A stretch of DNA of 21,398 nucleotides from IMG/VR virus record IMGVR_UViG_3300032156_001575, positions 1 through 21,398 of that record. The stretch is one strand, 5' to 3'. Both the position numbers and the translations under genes were made by a program. Under the pieces are notes generated by a model, which worked only from the letters and a program-made list of their open reading frames with translations, searched no databases and was not told where the DNA came from. Below are positions 7,210-14,153 of this stretch, one piece after another. The stretch is from a virus. Position 1 is the stretch's first letter. Each line of letters begins with the position of its first letter.

Positions 7210-8327
7210 TGGACGAGAACGAACGCACGGGTTTGTTTCTAGCATTGAAGGAGGTCGTGACCGAGTTCGTCTCTAATATGATCAAAAGCCTTGGAAAGCG
7301 GATCGACGATCTGGAGGCTAGACAACTCGAACCGGGGCCTCCGGGATCTCCAGGCAAGGACGGGCGCGACGGAAAAGACGGAGAGAAAGGTCAACCGGGA
7401 CCTCCAGGGAAGGATGGAGAGAAAGCTGAACCAGGTTCGCCAGGTAAAGATGGGGAACCTGGTAAAGAGGGACCTCCAGGCCGGTCGGTGACAGGTCTGC
7501 CAGGGCCTCCAGGCGAGAAAGGCGACTCGATTACCGGGCCTCCAGGACTTGCAGGGAAAGATGGTTTGCCAGGCAAGGATGGCAGGGATGCGGTCGTCGA
7601 CGTGCCCGGTATCGTCTCGGAAGTTCTCCGGCAGATCCCGATCCCTAAAGACGGAAAAGACGGGCGCGATGGCAAAGACGGGCAGAGGGGCGAAGCTGGA
7701 CCTCCAGGGGAATCAAGGAAAGGCGAGCCTGGGCCTCTAGGCGAGAAAGGCGAGGCGATTACCGGGCCTCCGGGGCGTCCTGGAGATCCCGGATCACCTG
7801 GTCGGGACGCTCTCCAGATCGACGTTTTACCGGGATTGGATCTCCTGAGATCCTACCCGAGAGGGACCTACGCGAGGCACGAAGGCGGCATCGTCCGTTC
7901 TTTCCGCGACACGATTCCGGGTGAGACGCTGGAGGACTCGGGCTGGGAAGTCATCTGGGCCGGGATCTCCGAGATCGAGGTTTGCCAGGGAGAAGATCCC
8001 AGGCGTTTTTCCGTGACGGCTCGGTTGACCGGCAAGCAGGTCGCTCGGATCAGCGAGTTCACCATCCCGATGATGATCTACCGGGGAATCTATGATTCCG
8101 AACTCATATACCGGCACGGGGATGTCACCACCTGGGGCGGGTCGGCATGGCACTGCCAGGCGAACGAAACAAAAACGGCGCCCGGCAAATCAACCGACTG
8201 GAAATTGATGGTCAAGGAAGGCCAACGGGGCAAAGACGGGCATGACGGAAAGGACGGGCAGCCAGGACTGCCTGGGCCTCCGGGCCGTGACCTCACCCAG
8301 CTCGGATACGATGGAGGTAAACAATGA
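7206..8327 (+). CDS. Collagen-like fibre protein
   Basis: A 373-residue modular protein with no signal peptide, so a virion part rather than a secreted one. Residues 10-40 form an amphipathic, probably trimeric coiled coil. Residues 43-127 are Gly-X-Y triplets rich in PPG and KDG, residues 128-147 a non-collagen break, and residues 148-200 more triplets. Residues 215-335 are a globular region containing YPRGTYARHEGG and RGIYDSELIYRHGDVTTW with a later SAWHCQA and TDWKLMV. That last part resembles the small Trp-rich sugar-binding-like domains on phage fibres. Residues 339-362 are a short third collagen block. The ATG overlaps the portal stop (ATGA). Position between portal and connector suggests a fibre at the head or neck; receptor binding is inference. 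Confidence 0.88.
   Translation: MMDENERTGLFLALKEVVTEFVSNMIKSLGKRIDDLEARQLEPGPPGSPGKDGRDGKDGEKGQPGPPGKDGEKAEPGSPGKDGEPGKEGPPGRSVTGLPGPPGEKGDSITGPPGLAGKDGLPGKDGRDAVVDVPGIVSEVLRQIPIPKDGKDGRDGKDGQRGEAGPPGESRKGEPGPLGEKGEAITGPPGRPGDPGSPGRDALQIDVLPGLDLLRSYPRGTYARHEGGIVRSFRDTIPGETLEDSGWEVIWAGISEIEVCQGEDPRRFSVTARLTGKQVARISEFTIPMMIYRGIYDSELIYRHGDVTTWGGSAWHCQANETKTAPGKSTDWKLMVKEGQRGKDGHDGKDGQPGLPGPPGRDLTQLGYDGGKQ
7332..7805 (+). repeat. Collagen Gly-X-Y repeat tract
   Basis: Two long Gly-X-Y blocks (7332-7586 and 7647-7805) are separated by about 20 non-collagen residues. A third short block lies at 8220-8291. The charge pattern KDGRDGKDG recurs on either side of the break. One segment (7512-7545) is repeated almost base for base at 7740-7773, showing recent internal duplication. 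Confidence 0.85.
8313..8318 (+). promoter_or_regulatory. Ribosome binding site for the connector gene
   Basis: GGAGGT lies ten bases before ATG 8329, within the last codons of the collagen gene. It favours ATG 8329 over the in-frame ATG 8311, which overlaps the site itself, and over 8242. Confidence 0.6.
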
Positions 8328-8328
8328 C

Positions 8329-8688
8329 ATGAACCTCGTCGAATTGGACGAAGCCAAAAGGCACTTGAGGATCGCGTCCGATGACTCCTCGTTCGACGCG
8401 GAGGTGAACGATAAGATCCCGCTCGCCTCCGGGATGGTGCTGAACCGGATCAAGGTTCTGGTGGAGGAGGCGTCGCCGGCGACAGGCCCTCCGAAACCTA
8501 CAGACGTTTACCAGACGCTCGCGGAGAACTATTCAAAACCCATTTCGTTCGTCGAAGCCAATCTAAAGGCGGCGACCCTGGCGGTCCTGGCCGAGATCTA
8601 TGAAAACCGGCTCGCGAGCGAAGCCCAGGTATTCACGCCTTACGTGCTGGCTTTGCTCGAACCCTTCCGCGACCACGCGCTGGCCTGA
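8329..8688 (+). CDS. Head-tail connector (HK97 gp6-like)
   Basis: A 119-residue protein starting MNLVELDEAKRHLRI. The opening matches the 'vtLeeaKahLRid' N-terminus of gp6-type connectors (phage QLRG family). It continues with SSFDAEVNDKIPLAS and ends with helices including AATLAVLAEIYENR. Such proteins form a ring below the portal, onto which the head-closure protein docks. The start at ATG 8329 follows GGAGGT and lies one base after the collagen stop. In standard operons the head-closure gene comes next; here about 10 kb of fibre and sugar genes intervene before it at 18983. Confidence 0.82.
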   Translation: MNLVELDEAKRHLRIASDDSSFDAEVNDKIPLASGMVLNRIKVLVEEASPATGPPKPTDVYQTLAENYSKPISFVEANLKAATLAVLAEIYENRLASEAQVFTPYVLALLEPFRDHALA

Positions 8689-8696
8689 AGGAGAAG

Positions 8697-9410
8697 ATGA
8701 GCGATCCCCTGGTAAGCTGCGTCATGCCGACGTGGAACCGGCGCAGGTTCATCCTCGCCGCGGTGGACTGCTGGCTGAAGCAGACCTACGAGAACCGCGA
8801 GTTGGTGATCCTGGACGACGGCGAGGAACCCGTGGAGGATCTCTTGCCGGAGGATCCTATGATCCGATATGTGTTCGAGAACAAGCGGCTCTGCACTGGG
8901 GACAAACGGAACCGGGTGAACTCCCTCGCCAGGGGCGAGATCATCTGTCATTTCGACGACGACGATTGGTCCGCCGCGACAAGGATCCAGCGCCAGATCG
9001 ACATCCTGGCTCAGACGGGCAAGATCGTGACCGGGTTTTCGAACCTGCTTTTTTGGAAGGCCGACGAATCGCGTCCGATGATCTATCGCTCCCGGATCCC
9101 CGGCTACGTTTGCGGCACCACGCTTTGCTACCGGCGCGACTTTTGGGAGATCCACCGTTTTCGCTCCAAGCAGGAGGCGAGCGACAACGATTTCGTGTAC
9201 CCGATCACGCGGGAAATTGCGGCCAGCAAGGAGACGAACCAGATGGTCGCCCGCATCCACTCCTGCCACCATACCTCCAAGAAGATCGGAATCAACGAAG
9301 AGATCGGAAGGTCGGAGATCCCGGAAGAGTTCTGGGAAAACGAAAGACTAATCATCACAGGAGGGCCAAATGGCCGGAACAACGAACAGGGGGAAATACA
9401 AGTTCCTTGA
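8697..9410 (+). CDS. GT2-family glycosyltransferase
   Basis: A GT-A fold transferase that would use a nucleotide sugar. The 237-residue protein opens LVSCVMPTWNRRRFILAAVD, the typical first strand and helix of family 2 enzymes. ELVILDDGEE follows, then the metal/nucleotide-binding acidic cluster HFDDDDW (Asp87-Asp90), then GTTLCYRRDFW and a DNDFV segment that may bear the catalytic acid. There is no membrane helix. A strong AAGGAG precedes ATG 8697. Its last 41 bases overlap the next gene, giving a tail (NGRNNEQGEIQVP) that looks derived from overlap rather than fold. It is separated from the other sugar genes by the fibre module. Acceptor and sugar are unknown. Confidence 0.88.
   Translation: MSDPLVSCVMPTWNRRRFILAAVDCWLKQTYENRELVILDDGEEPVEDLLPEDPMIRYVFENKRLCTGDKRNRVNSLARGEIICHFDDDDWSAATRIQRQIDILAQTGKIVTGFSNLLFWKADESRPMIYRSRIPGYVCGTTLCYRRDFWEIHRFRSKQEASDNDFVYPITREIAASKETNQMVARIHSCHHTSKKIGINEEIGRSEIPEEFWENERLIITGGPNGRNNEQGEIQVP
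9359..9365 (+). promoter_or_regulatory. Ribosome binding site inside the GT2 gene
   Basis: AGGAGGG, four bases before ATG 9370, lies inside the glycosyltransferase coding region. It supports the start of the next gene despite the 41-base overlap. Confidence 0.65.
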
Positions 9411-9825
9411 TTGGCTTTTTCGCGGCACGGCGCTGCCGACGAACTACTACGTCGCGCTCGTGACATCGGCCGTTGCACCCGTCGCCGACACCAATACGAA
9501 ATCGGAACTGACCGAGATTCCCAACGGTAACGGCTATACCACGGGCGGCATGTCGCTGACCAAAAATGCCACGGATTTCGACGTATTAACCGAAGACGAC
9601 GTCAACGACAAGGCCATCATTCAGCTCAAAGACCTCGTGTGGACGGCGTCCGGTGGCAACTTGCCGGCTTCCGGCAGCGGCGCTCGCTATGCCATCTTCA
9701 ACGACGACAACGCCACGCAGGGCAGCCGCCTGGTGCTGGTTTTTTGGGATCTGGTTTCTGATCGCACCGTGAGCGTCGGGCAAAGCCTAACGCTTCAAAA
9801 CTGCGAACTGGACCTGATGGAATAA
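9370..9825 (+). CDS. Phage fibre-associated protein (beta-rich)
   Basis: A 151-residue protein starting MAGTTNRGKYKFLDWLFRG, then TNYYVALVTSAV, a GYTTGGMSLT segment, and an ending of short hydrophobic strands (RLVLVFWDLVSDRTVSVGQ). The plan 'LLxxxFRGxxx..yyVaLxTs...eixxxGYxxxxxs..a' is shared by small proteins encoded near phage tail-fibre genes. I assign it by this outline only and give no precise role; an adaptor or fibre-base function is inference. The ATG has AGGAGGG four bases upstream inside the preceding glycosyltransferase gene. It opens a five-gene fibre block that separates the first glycosyltransferase from the rest of the sugar cassette. Confidence 0.7.
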   Translation: MAGTTNRGKYKFLDWLFRGTALPTNYYVALVTSAVAPVADTNTKSELTEIPNGNGYTTGGMSLTKNATDFDVLTEDDVNDKAIIQLKDLVWTASGGNLPASGSGARYAIFNDDNATQGSRLVLVFWDLVSDRTVSVGQSLTLQNCELDLME

Positions 9826-9854
9826 CGATTTCACCAAGAGAAGAGGAGCCTGCA

Positions 9855-10277
9855 ATGATCGATCTATCGAAACTCGCGGTAAAAACCGAACCCAGCGAGG
9901 CGGCAGCGGCCTTGACCGGCGCGCATGTCGGGTTCGTAGTCAAGCCATCCGAGATCTATCCCGCCATGATCGCGGAAATCAAAGCTATCCTGGGCGATGA
10001 CAAATTGGCCCCGGATAAATTTCTTGACCTCAAGGGCACGCCGAACCCTCTCCGCATGTATTACGACGAAGCGAAGTCACTCGGCGCGGACGGCATGGAT
10101 CTCGCGCTCGTTCCCCATGCCGAGACGAGCGACCTGAAGGCTAGCGGAAAGATCGACCGCAATCGCGCACTTGAATGCGCGCGGAAATGGTTCACGGAGT
10201 TACTGCACCAGAGCATCGGCGGCAAGCCGATGGGACTGCGGATTCTGGCAGAGGACAAGGCGTTCAAACTCTGCTGA
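9855..10277 (+). CDS. Uncharacterised fibre-module protein
   Basis: A 140-residue soluble protein with no signal peptide or membrane segment. GAGGAG precedes ATG 9855. The start (MIDLSKLAVKTEPSEAAAALTG) is followed by an alpha-helical middle and ARKWFTELLHQSIGGKPMGL near the C-terminus. I do not recognise the family. It lies between two other fibre-module genes, is well spaced and uses codons like its neighbours, so it is very likely real. A structural or assembly role is suggested only by context. Confidence 0.7.
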   Translation: MIDLSKLAVKTEPSEAAAALTGAHVGFVVKPSEIYPAMIAEIKAILGDDKLAPDKFLDLKGTPNPLRMYYDEAKSLGADGMDLALVPHAETSDLKASGKIDRNRALECARKWFTELLHQSIGGKPMGLRILAEDKAFKLC

Positions 10278-10284
10278 GGGCTGC

Positions 10285-10743
10285 ATGAGGGTATCGGTTG
10301 CAATAGCCGTTCAGGATCGTGGCGGGGTGTTTGAGGGAGATATCGTTGCCGTCATGCCCTCCCGTCATCGGTGGGGAACGGAAGAAGTGAAGCACTTCCT
10401 CATCGTCGAACTGGACTTCCCGAACATGACCAGCATGGCGCAAGCCCAAAAGCTGACGATGGCCCATTACACCGACGGCGTGCTGCGCTGGATCAGGGGC
10501 GTGGACGCCGATGGTTTTCCGATTCCGGATTTTCCAAAAACAGGCAAGAGACGGTTCCATCTTTCTTTCACTGACATCGAATCGGCGGCAGGTTTCGCGA
10601 TCGACTGGAATCGCGTTCGCAATCGGGATGACAACTATCAACCCCTGGGCGGCGTGATGATCACGGGCTTGGGTAATTTGCGCGACAGGTTCAGGGCGGC
10701 AAAAGTATCGCTCTCCGACCTGATTGCCGTGAGGAATGCGTAG
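10285..10743 (+). CDS. Uncharacterised fibre-module protein
   Basis: A 152-residue protein. ATG 10285 is chosen because TGAGGG lies a few bases upstream and earlier in-frame starts fall inside the previous gene. It starts with a strand (MRVSVAIAVQDRGGVFEGDIVAVMP) and has a FLIVELDFPN strand, a central DADGFPIPDFPKTGKRRFH loop, and an ending with IDWNRVRNRDDNYQPLG. It appears to be a mixed alpha/beta soluble protein. I do not recognise the family. Its stop TAG is directly followed by the ATG of the beta-helix gene, so the two are probably translated together and may work together. Confidence 0.7.
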   Translation: MRVSVAIAVQDRGGVFEGDIVAVMPSRHRWGTEEVKHFLIVELDFPNMTSMAQAQKLTMAHYTDGVLRWIRGVDADGFPIPDFPKTGKRRFHLSFTDIESAAGFAIDWNRVRNRDDNYQPLGGVMITGLGNLRDRFRAAKVSLSDLIAVRNA

Positions 10744-12558
10744 ATGGCGAGTTCGAGGCGGACGGGAGGGGCAATCGAGCATGTGTCCGTTTTTGGTGCG
10801 GCCCGCGCGTACACCTCGCTTTCCACGTGGGAGGTGGATACGACTTACAATCTCGTGTCTGCCAACAAGGTTGAAGTCTTGGAATGCTACAACGACCAAT
10901 CCAGCTACGATCAGCAAATTGTTATTGCGGGAGCTACCGTCGACTCGACCCGGTTCAGGATCATCCGCCCGGCGTCGGGGAGCGGAACGAACGGGGTCAA
11001 TTTCCACAGCGGAGATCCTTCGACCGGCGTGAGATTCTTCAGCACGGCGGGCACCGTGATCACCGTCGAGGAAAGTTACTGCCAGATTCAAGATTTGGTC
11101 TGCAAGACAACGATCAACAACACCGGCACAGTTGACGCCGTGACTATCAATGGGGCCTCGGTTACGGGAATCAGATTCGTTGGCCTGCTCGTCGTGGACA
11201 GCAATAATTCCGGCAGCGGAAAGTGCAACGGCTTGACCCTGTCCAACTCCGCGGGAATAAACGGAGCCATCGACTGCCTTTTCCACAACAACGAACAGCA
11301 CGGCATCAACGTCATCATGCAGACGGCGGGCTACACCTCGTTCGCCTATAACTGCACGTCCACGAACAATGGCGCGTATAACATCCGTTTCGCCGCTACC
11401 GTCGCGACGGCGGTCGCCAAAGCTGTGAACTGCATCGGGTCCGACGGCGTGTCCGGGGACTACGTCAGGGCTGGCGGCGCGGCAGGCACCATCGACGTCA
11501 GCTACTGCACCTCAAAGGACGCAAGCGCGGAAACCTGGGGCGGAACGGGAAATCACAACAGCCACACCTTCACGTTTGCCTCTGGAACGGACAATTTCCA
11601 TCTTGCCTCGACCGACGTCGGCGCGATGGATCTCGGCACCAGTCTTGCGGCGGACGGTCTGTTTGCCTTCGACGACGATATCGATCGCCTCGTGCGCCTG
11701 GGCACCTGGGACATGGGTTTCCATGAGTACACGACCGGCAACATAACCGTCGCGCCGGGCGCTGCTGCCGGCAAGAGTACGTCGGTTGATCCGACCGTCG
11801 TTCTCGGGGCGCTCGCCCTGGCACCAGCGGCAGCGGAGAGCAGAGGAGCCGTCGTTGCCCCAACGGTCATGCAAGGCTCTCTGTCGCTGACTCCCTCCGC
11901 GGCCTCAAGTCCTGCATCGTCATCCGGTCCTGAAATCGTCCTGGGCGCATTGTCAATCTCTCCGAGTGCGGCCTACTCTGTGGCCCTGGCCGTGAATCCG
12001 TCCGCGGTGCTCGGATCACTCGCGCTCGGTCCAACAGCGGCTGAAGGCAAAGCAACTTCTTACGCCCCGACGGTTGTTCAAGGATCGCTTTCGCTTGGTC
12101 CTGTCGCGGCGGCGAGCCCTGCATCCTCGGCCGGACCGACGGTGGTTCTCGGCGCAATCCTGATCGCTCCGAACGCCGCCTACGCGGTCGTCATGACCGT
12201 GGATCCGACCGTCGAGGCGGGCGCGAACGTCACCGTGCAGCCGGGCGCGGCATCCGCGGTCATCTTATCCGTGGCTCCGACGATAGTGTTCGGGTCAATT
12301 TCCGCGACCCCGCAGGCGGCTGCCGCCATAGGTCGAAGCATTGCTCCCGACGTGATGCAGAGTTCCATGATCGTCGCGCCGACCGCGGCAGAGGCGCGGA
12401 TAAGTTCGACCGATCCGACGGTCATCCTCGGGGTGCTTCCGCAGACCATCTATGCGACGTTAATCCTGGCGAAGGCGCGAACCAATTTCTCTCTTAAAAA
12501 ACCGGGCCAGACGTTCAGCCTCAAGAAACCCGACACCGACTTCGAGGTGTTCAAATAA
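10744..12558 (+). CDS. Tailspike-like beta-helix protein with 23-residue repeats
   Basis: A 604-residue virion-type protein without signal peptide. Residues 1-330 look like a right-handed parallel beta-helix: many short strands and turns rich in Asn, Ser and Gly, with runs such as GINVIMQTAG and YNCTSTNNGAYNI, closing with LGTWDMGFHEY as in other beta-helix proteins. Residues 334-566 are about ten copies of a 23-residue repeat with consensus 'hxPxAAxxxxxxxxPTVVLGxLx'. The tail (residues 570-604) carries a tandem xFSLKKP motif. Phage spikes with such helices bind or cut surface polysaccharide, but I see no clear catalytic residues. It directly follows its neighbour's stop and leads into a small structural-looking gene and the sugar cassette. 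Confidence 0.78.
   Translation: MASSRRTGGAIEHVSVFGAARAYTSLSTWEVDTTYNLVSANKVEVLECYNDQSSYDQQIVIAGATVDSTRFRIIRPASGSGTNGVNFHSGDPSTGVRFFSTAGTVITVEESYCQIQDLVCKTTINNTGTVDAVTINGASVTGIRFVGLLVVDSNNSGSGKCNGLTLSNSAGINGAIDCLFHNNEQHGINVIMQTAGYTSFAYNCTSTNNGAYNIRFAATVATAVAKAVNCIGSDGVSGDYVRAGGAAGTIDVSYCTSKDASAETWGGTGNHNSHTFTFASGTDNFHLASTDVGAMDLGTSLAADGLFAFDDDIDRLVRLGTWDMGFHEYTTGNITVAPGAAAGKSTSVDPTVVLGALALAPAAAESRGAVVAPTVMQGSLSLTPSAASSPASSSGPEIVLGALSISPSAAYSVALAVNPSAVLGSLALGPTAAEGKATSYAPTVVQGSLSLGPVAAASPASSAGPTVVLGAILIAPNAAYAVVMTVDPTVEAGANVTVQPGAASAVILSVAPTIVFGSISATPQAAAAIGRSIAPDVMQSSMIVAPTAAEARISSTDPTVILGVLPQTIYATLILAKARTNFSLKKPGQTFSLKKPDTDFEVFK
11743..12441 (+). repeat. Ten-copy 69-bp (23-residue) repeat array
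   Basis: About ten in-frame units of 23 residues (one of 24), each with an 'xPxAA' start, a variable centre and a 'PTVVLGxLx' end. Copies 2-4 and 5-7 resemble each other position by position (VMQGSLSL/VVQGSLSL, SPASSSGP/SPASSAGP, AAYSV/AAYAV). The array therefore also has a 69-residue higher-order period. Confidence 0.88.
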
Positions 12559-12559
12559 C

Positions 12560-12901
12560 ATGGAAGAAGTCAACGAACGAACGACTCCCAAAGTGACGGT
12601 CGCTTTCACGGACGAGAACGGGGCGCCCGTGGTTCCCAACAACGCCTGGTACCGGATCGACGACGCTTTCAGCGAAACGGCGATGCTGGCCGAAACCGCG
12701 ATCTCGCCGCTCGCCTCGTCGGTCGACATAGAACTTACGCAGAGCGACACGACGATCCTCGACGAAAACAATGAGTTCGAGATCCGGCGTATCACGACCC
12801 GCTGGAAGTATTGGACGGGCAGCAGATGGAAATGGGATGCTAACGAATACTTCCTGAAAATCAAAAACCTCGCCGGAGTGACGGCGACTTCGCCCGTATG
12901 A
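12560..12901 (+). CDS. Small structural phage protein
   Basis: A 113-residue protein that looks like one beta-sandwich: KVTVAFTDENGAPVVPNNAWYRIDD, then SSVDIELTQSDTTIL, then EFEIRRITTRW and a final ANEYFLKIKNLAG strand. The 'vtFtDenGapvvP..v.yRiDD' opening is familiar from small proteins that accompany fibre genes in phages, but I cannot name the family. No good Shine-Dalgarno is present (GAGGTG lies 11 bases upstream), so it is probably translated by coupling with the spike gene two bases before it. Its stop overlaps the next ATG (ATGA). It may bind or decorate the spike; that is inference. Confidence 0.68.
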   Translation: MEEVNERTTPKVTVAFTDENGAPVVPNNAWYRIDDAFSETAMLAETAISPLASSVDIELTQSDTTILDENNEFEIRRITTRWKYWTGSRWKWDANEYFLKIKNLAGVTATSPV

Positions 12902-13584
12902 CGACGGCCATCCTCGTGACGACTTTCAACCGACCTTCAGCCCTGGAGAGATCCTTGCCTCAGATTGCCAGGCTCGGCGCACCCGTGCTGGTGGTGGACG
13001 ACGGGAGCGTGACCAGGTGGACGCGGGAACTTGAGAAGTGCGCCATCGCGGATTACCTCTACGTGCCGCGCAACCGCGGCCTCGCCGCGGCCATGAACAT
13101 CGGCCTTTCCTACTGGCTCGCGGACAAAGACGTCAGATGGATCTCGTATTTTCAGGACGACGTCGATGTCCATCCGAAAATGCTGGAGATCCTCTCCAGG
13201 TTCCAGAAGTACAGCCAGGTCTTGACCGGCCACGACGCCGGCGAGCATCGGGCGCACAAGGAGAGCGTCGTCGACGGCGTCAGCATCAAAGACAAGTGGG
13301 CCATCAGGGCGACGCACGTTCACGCCTCCGCGAGCTTCTGGCGCGACATGATGCCCATTCCTACGCGGGAGCTGGGCGCACCGAAGCGGCAGGGACTTGG
13401 CCGCGGCTTGGGTAGCGACGTCGATTGGTGGTTCGTGCGCGATAGCCCGAAATCGTCTCAGAAAACCAACCGGCCCGTGCTGTGCGTTCCCGGCCTCGTC
13501 CGGAGTTTCCTCTACAAGGCCGAGGACTCGTGTTGGAACAACCCTCAGAAGGCAGGCGAGGAGCCGCCGTTAAAGGAATGGTGA
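12898..13584 (+). CDS. GT2-like glycosyltransferase
   Basis: A second GT-A fold enzyme of 228 residues. It opens TTAILVTTFNRPSALERSL, then VLVVDDGS. A YVPRNRGLAAAMNIGLSYWL segment, typical of family 2 transferases, precedes the acidic nucleotide-sugar motif FQDDVDV (Asp87-Asp88). Later come SFWRDMMP and a DVDWWFV segment that could hold the catalytic base. No membrane helix is present. It is not a close copy of the 8697 gene; shared residues are mostly family motifs. Its ATG overlaps the preceding stop by four bases and it overlaps the methyltransferase by seven (ATGGTGA). Sugar and acceptor are unknown. Confidence 0.87.
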   Translation: MTTAILVTTFNRPSALERSLPQIARLGAPVLVVDDGSVTRWTRELEKCAIADYLYVPRNRGLAAAMNIGLSYWLADKDVRWISYFQDDVDVHPKMLEILSRFQKYSQVLTGHDAGEHRAHKESVVDGVSIKDKWAIRATHVHASASFWRDMMPIPTRELGAPKRQGLGRGLGSDVDWWFVRDSPKSSQKTNRPVLCVPGLVRSFLYKAEDSCWNNPQKAGEEPPLKEW

Positions 13585-14153
13585 ACCCGGTCGAATTCGC
13601 CCTCGGGATACCTGGATGGATGCGAGAGTTGGAACTCTCCTGGCTATCGCGGATCGCCGCGGCGCTGCCTTCGGGCGCGGTCTGGCTGGAGGTCGGATCC
13701 TGGATGGGGAAATCCTGGTCGGCGGTCGCCTTGAGTCTGCCGCTGCCGGCGACGATCATCTCCGTGGACACGTTCGACGGCGGGACCTACGACGGCGCGA
13801 CCGTCAAATATGTGAAAGAGCACGGCCCGGTGATGGAGGATTTCGTCCGGGTCCACGAACAGGTCCGGAAGGAACGTCCCGGCCTCGCGAGTTTGATCAT
13901 GGTGATGTCATCGGCGGCTGCCGCTTGGCTCGTGGCGGACCGCTCGTGTGACGTCGTCTTCATCGACGGTGACCATAAAACGAACGCCGTCCTGGAAGAC
14001 AATAGGATTTGGTCGCCTAAGATAAAATCGGGCGGGTTGCTTTGCGGGCACGACGCCGACGATCCGAACGTTCTCGCCGCACTGGAGGATCTTCCGCTTG
14101 AGCGAATGGATCCTTCCGGACGGGGAAGTATATGGTGTCGAAAGAGAAGGTAA
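13578..14153 (+). CDS. SAM-dependent methyltransferase, class I
   Basis: A 191-residue Rossmann-fold methyltransferase. WLEVGSWMGKSWSAVA (from residue 36) is the SAM-binding Gly-rich motif I, TIISVDTFDGG is motif II, and DVVFIDGDHK (Asp130) is the post-motif seen in the Methyltransf_24-type enzymes that act on sugars and small molecules. KSGGLLCGHDADDPNV resembles the next strand and its metal- or substrate-binding Asp/His residues. ATG 13578 is taken as start (AAAGGA upstream); GTG 13581 is also possible. It overlaps the gene before by seven bases and the gene after by 22. In this setting it probably O- or N-methylates a sugar, but the substrate is inferred. Confidence 0.82.
   Translation: MVNPVEFALGIPGWMRELELSWLSRIAAALPSGAVWLEVGSWMGKSWSAVALSLPLPATIISVDTFDGGTYDGATVKYVKEHGPVMEDFVRVHEQVRKERPGLASLIMVMSSAAAAWLVADRSCDVVFIDGDHKTNAVLEDNRIWSPKIKSGGLLCGHDADDPNVLAALEDLPLERMDPSGRGSIWCRKRR

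Noticed and set aside
7332-7805. Direct repeats as a CRISPR array
   Set aside because: The repeated DNA has a 9-base coding rhythm encoding Gly-X-Y triplets and no unique spacers of equal length.
10264-11301. 345-codon - strand frame
   Set aside because: Antisense to the 10285 and spike genes; no motif or ribosome site, while the + strand genes fit the operon.
11743-12441. 69-bp repeats as iterons or a replication origin
   Set aside because: The units stay in one reading frame and are conserved at protein level while bases vary; no AT-rich unwinding region adjoins.
8697-13584. The two GT2 genes as a recent duplication
   Set aside because: They share only family motifs (the opening strand and an acidic cluster at the same distance); the rest of the sequences do not align by eye.
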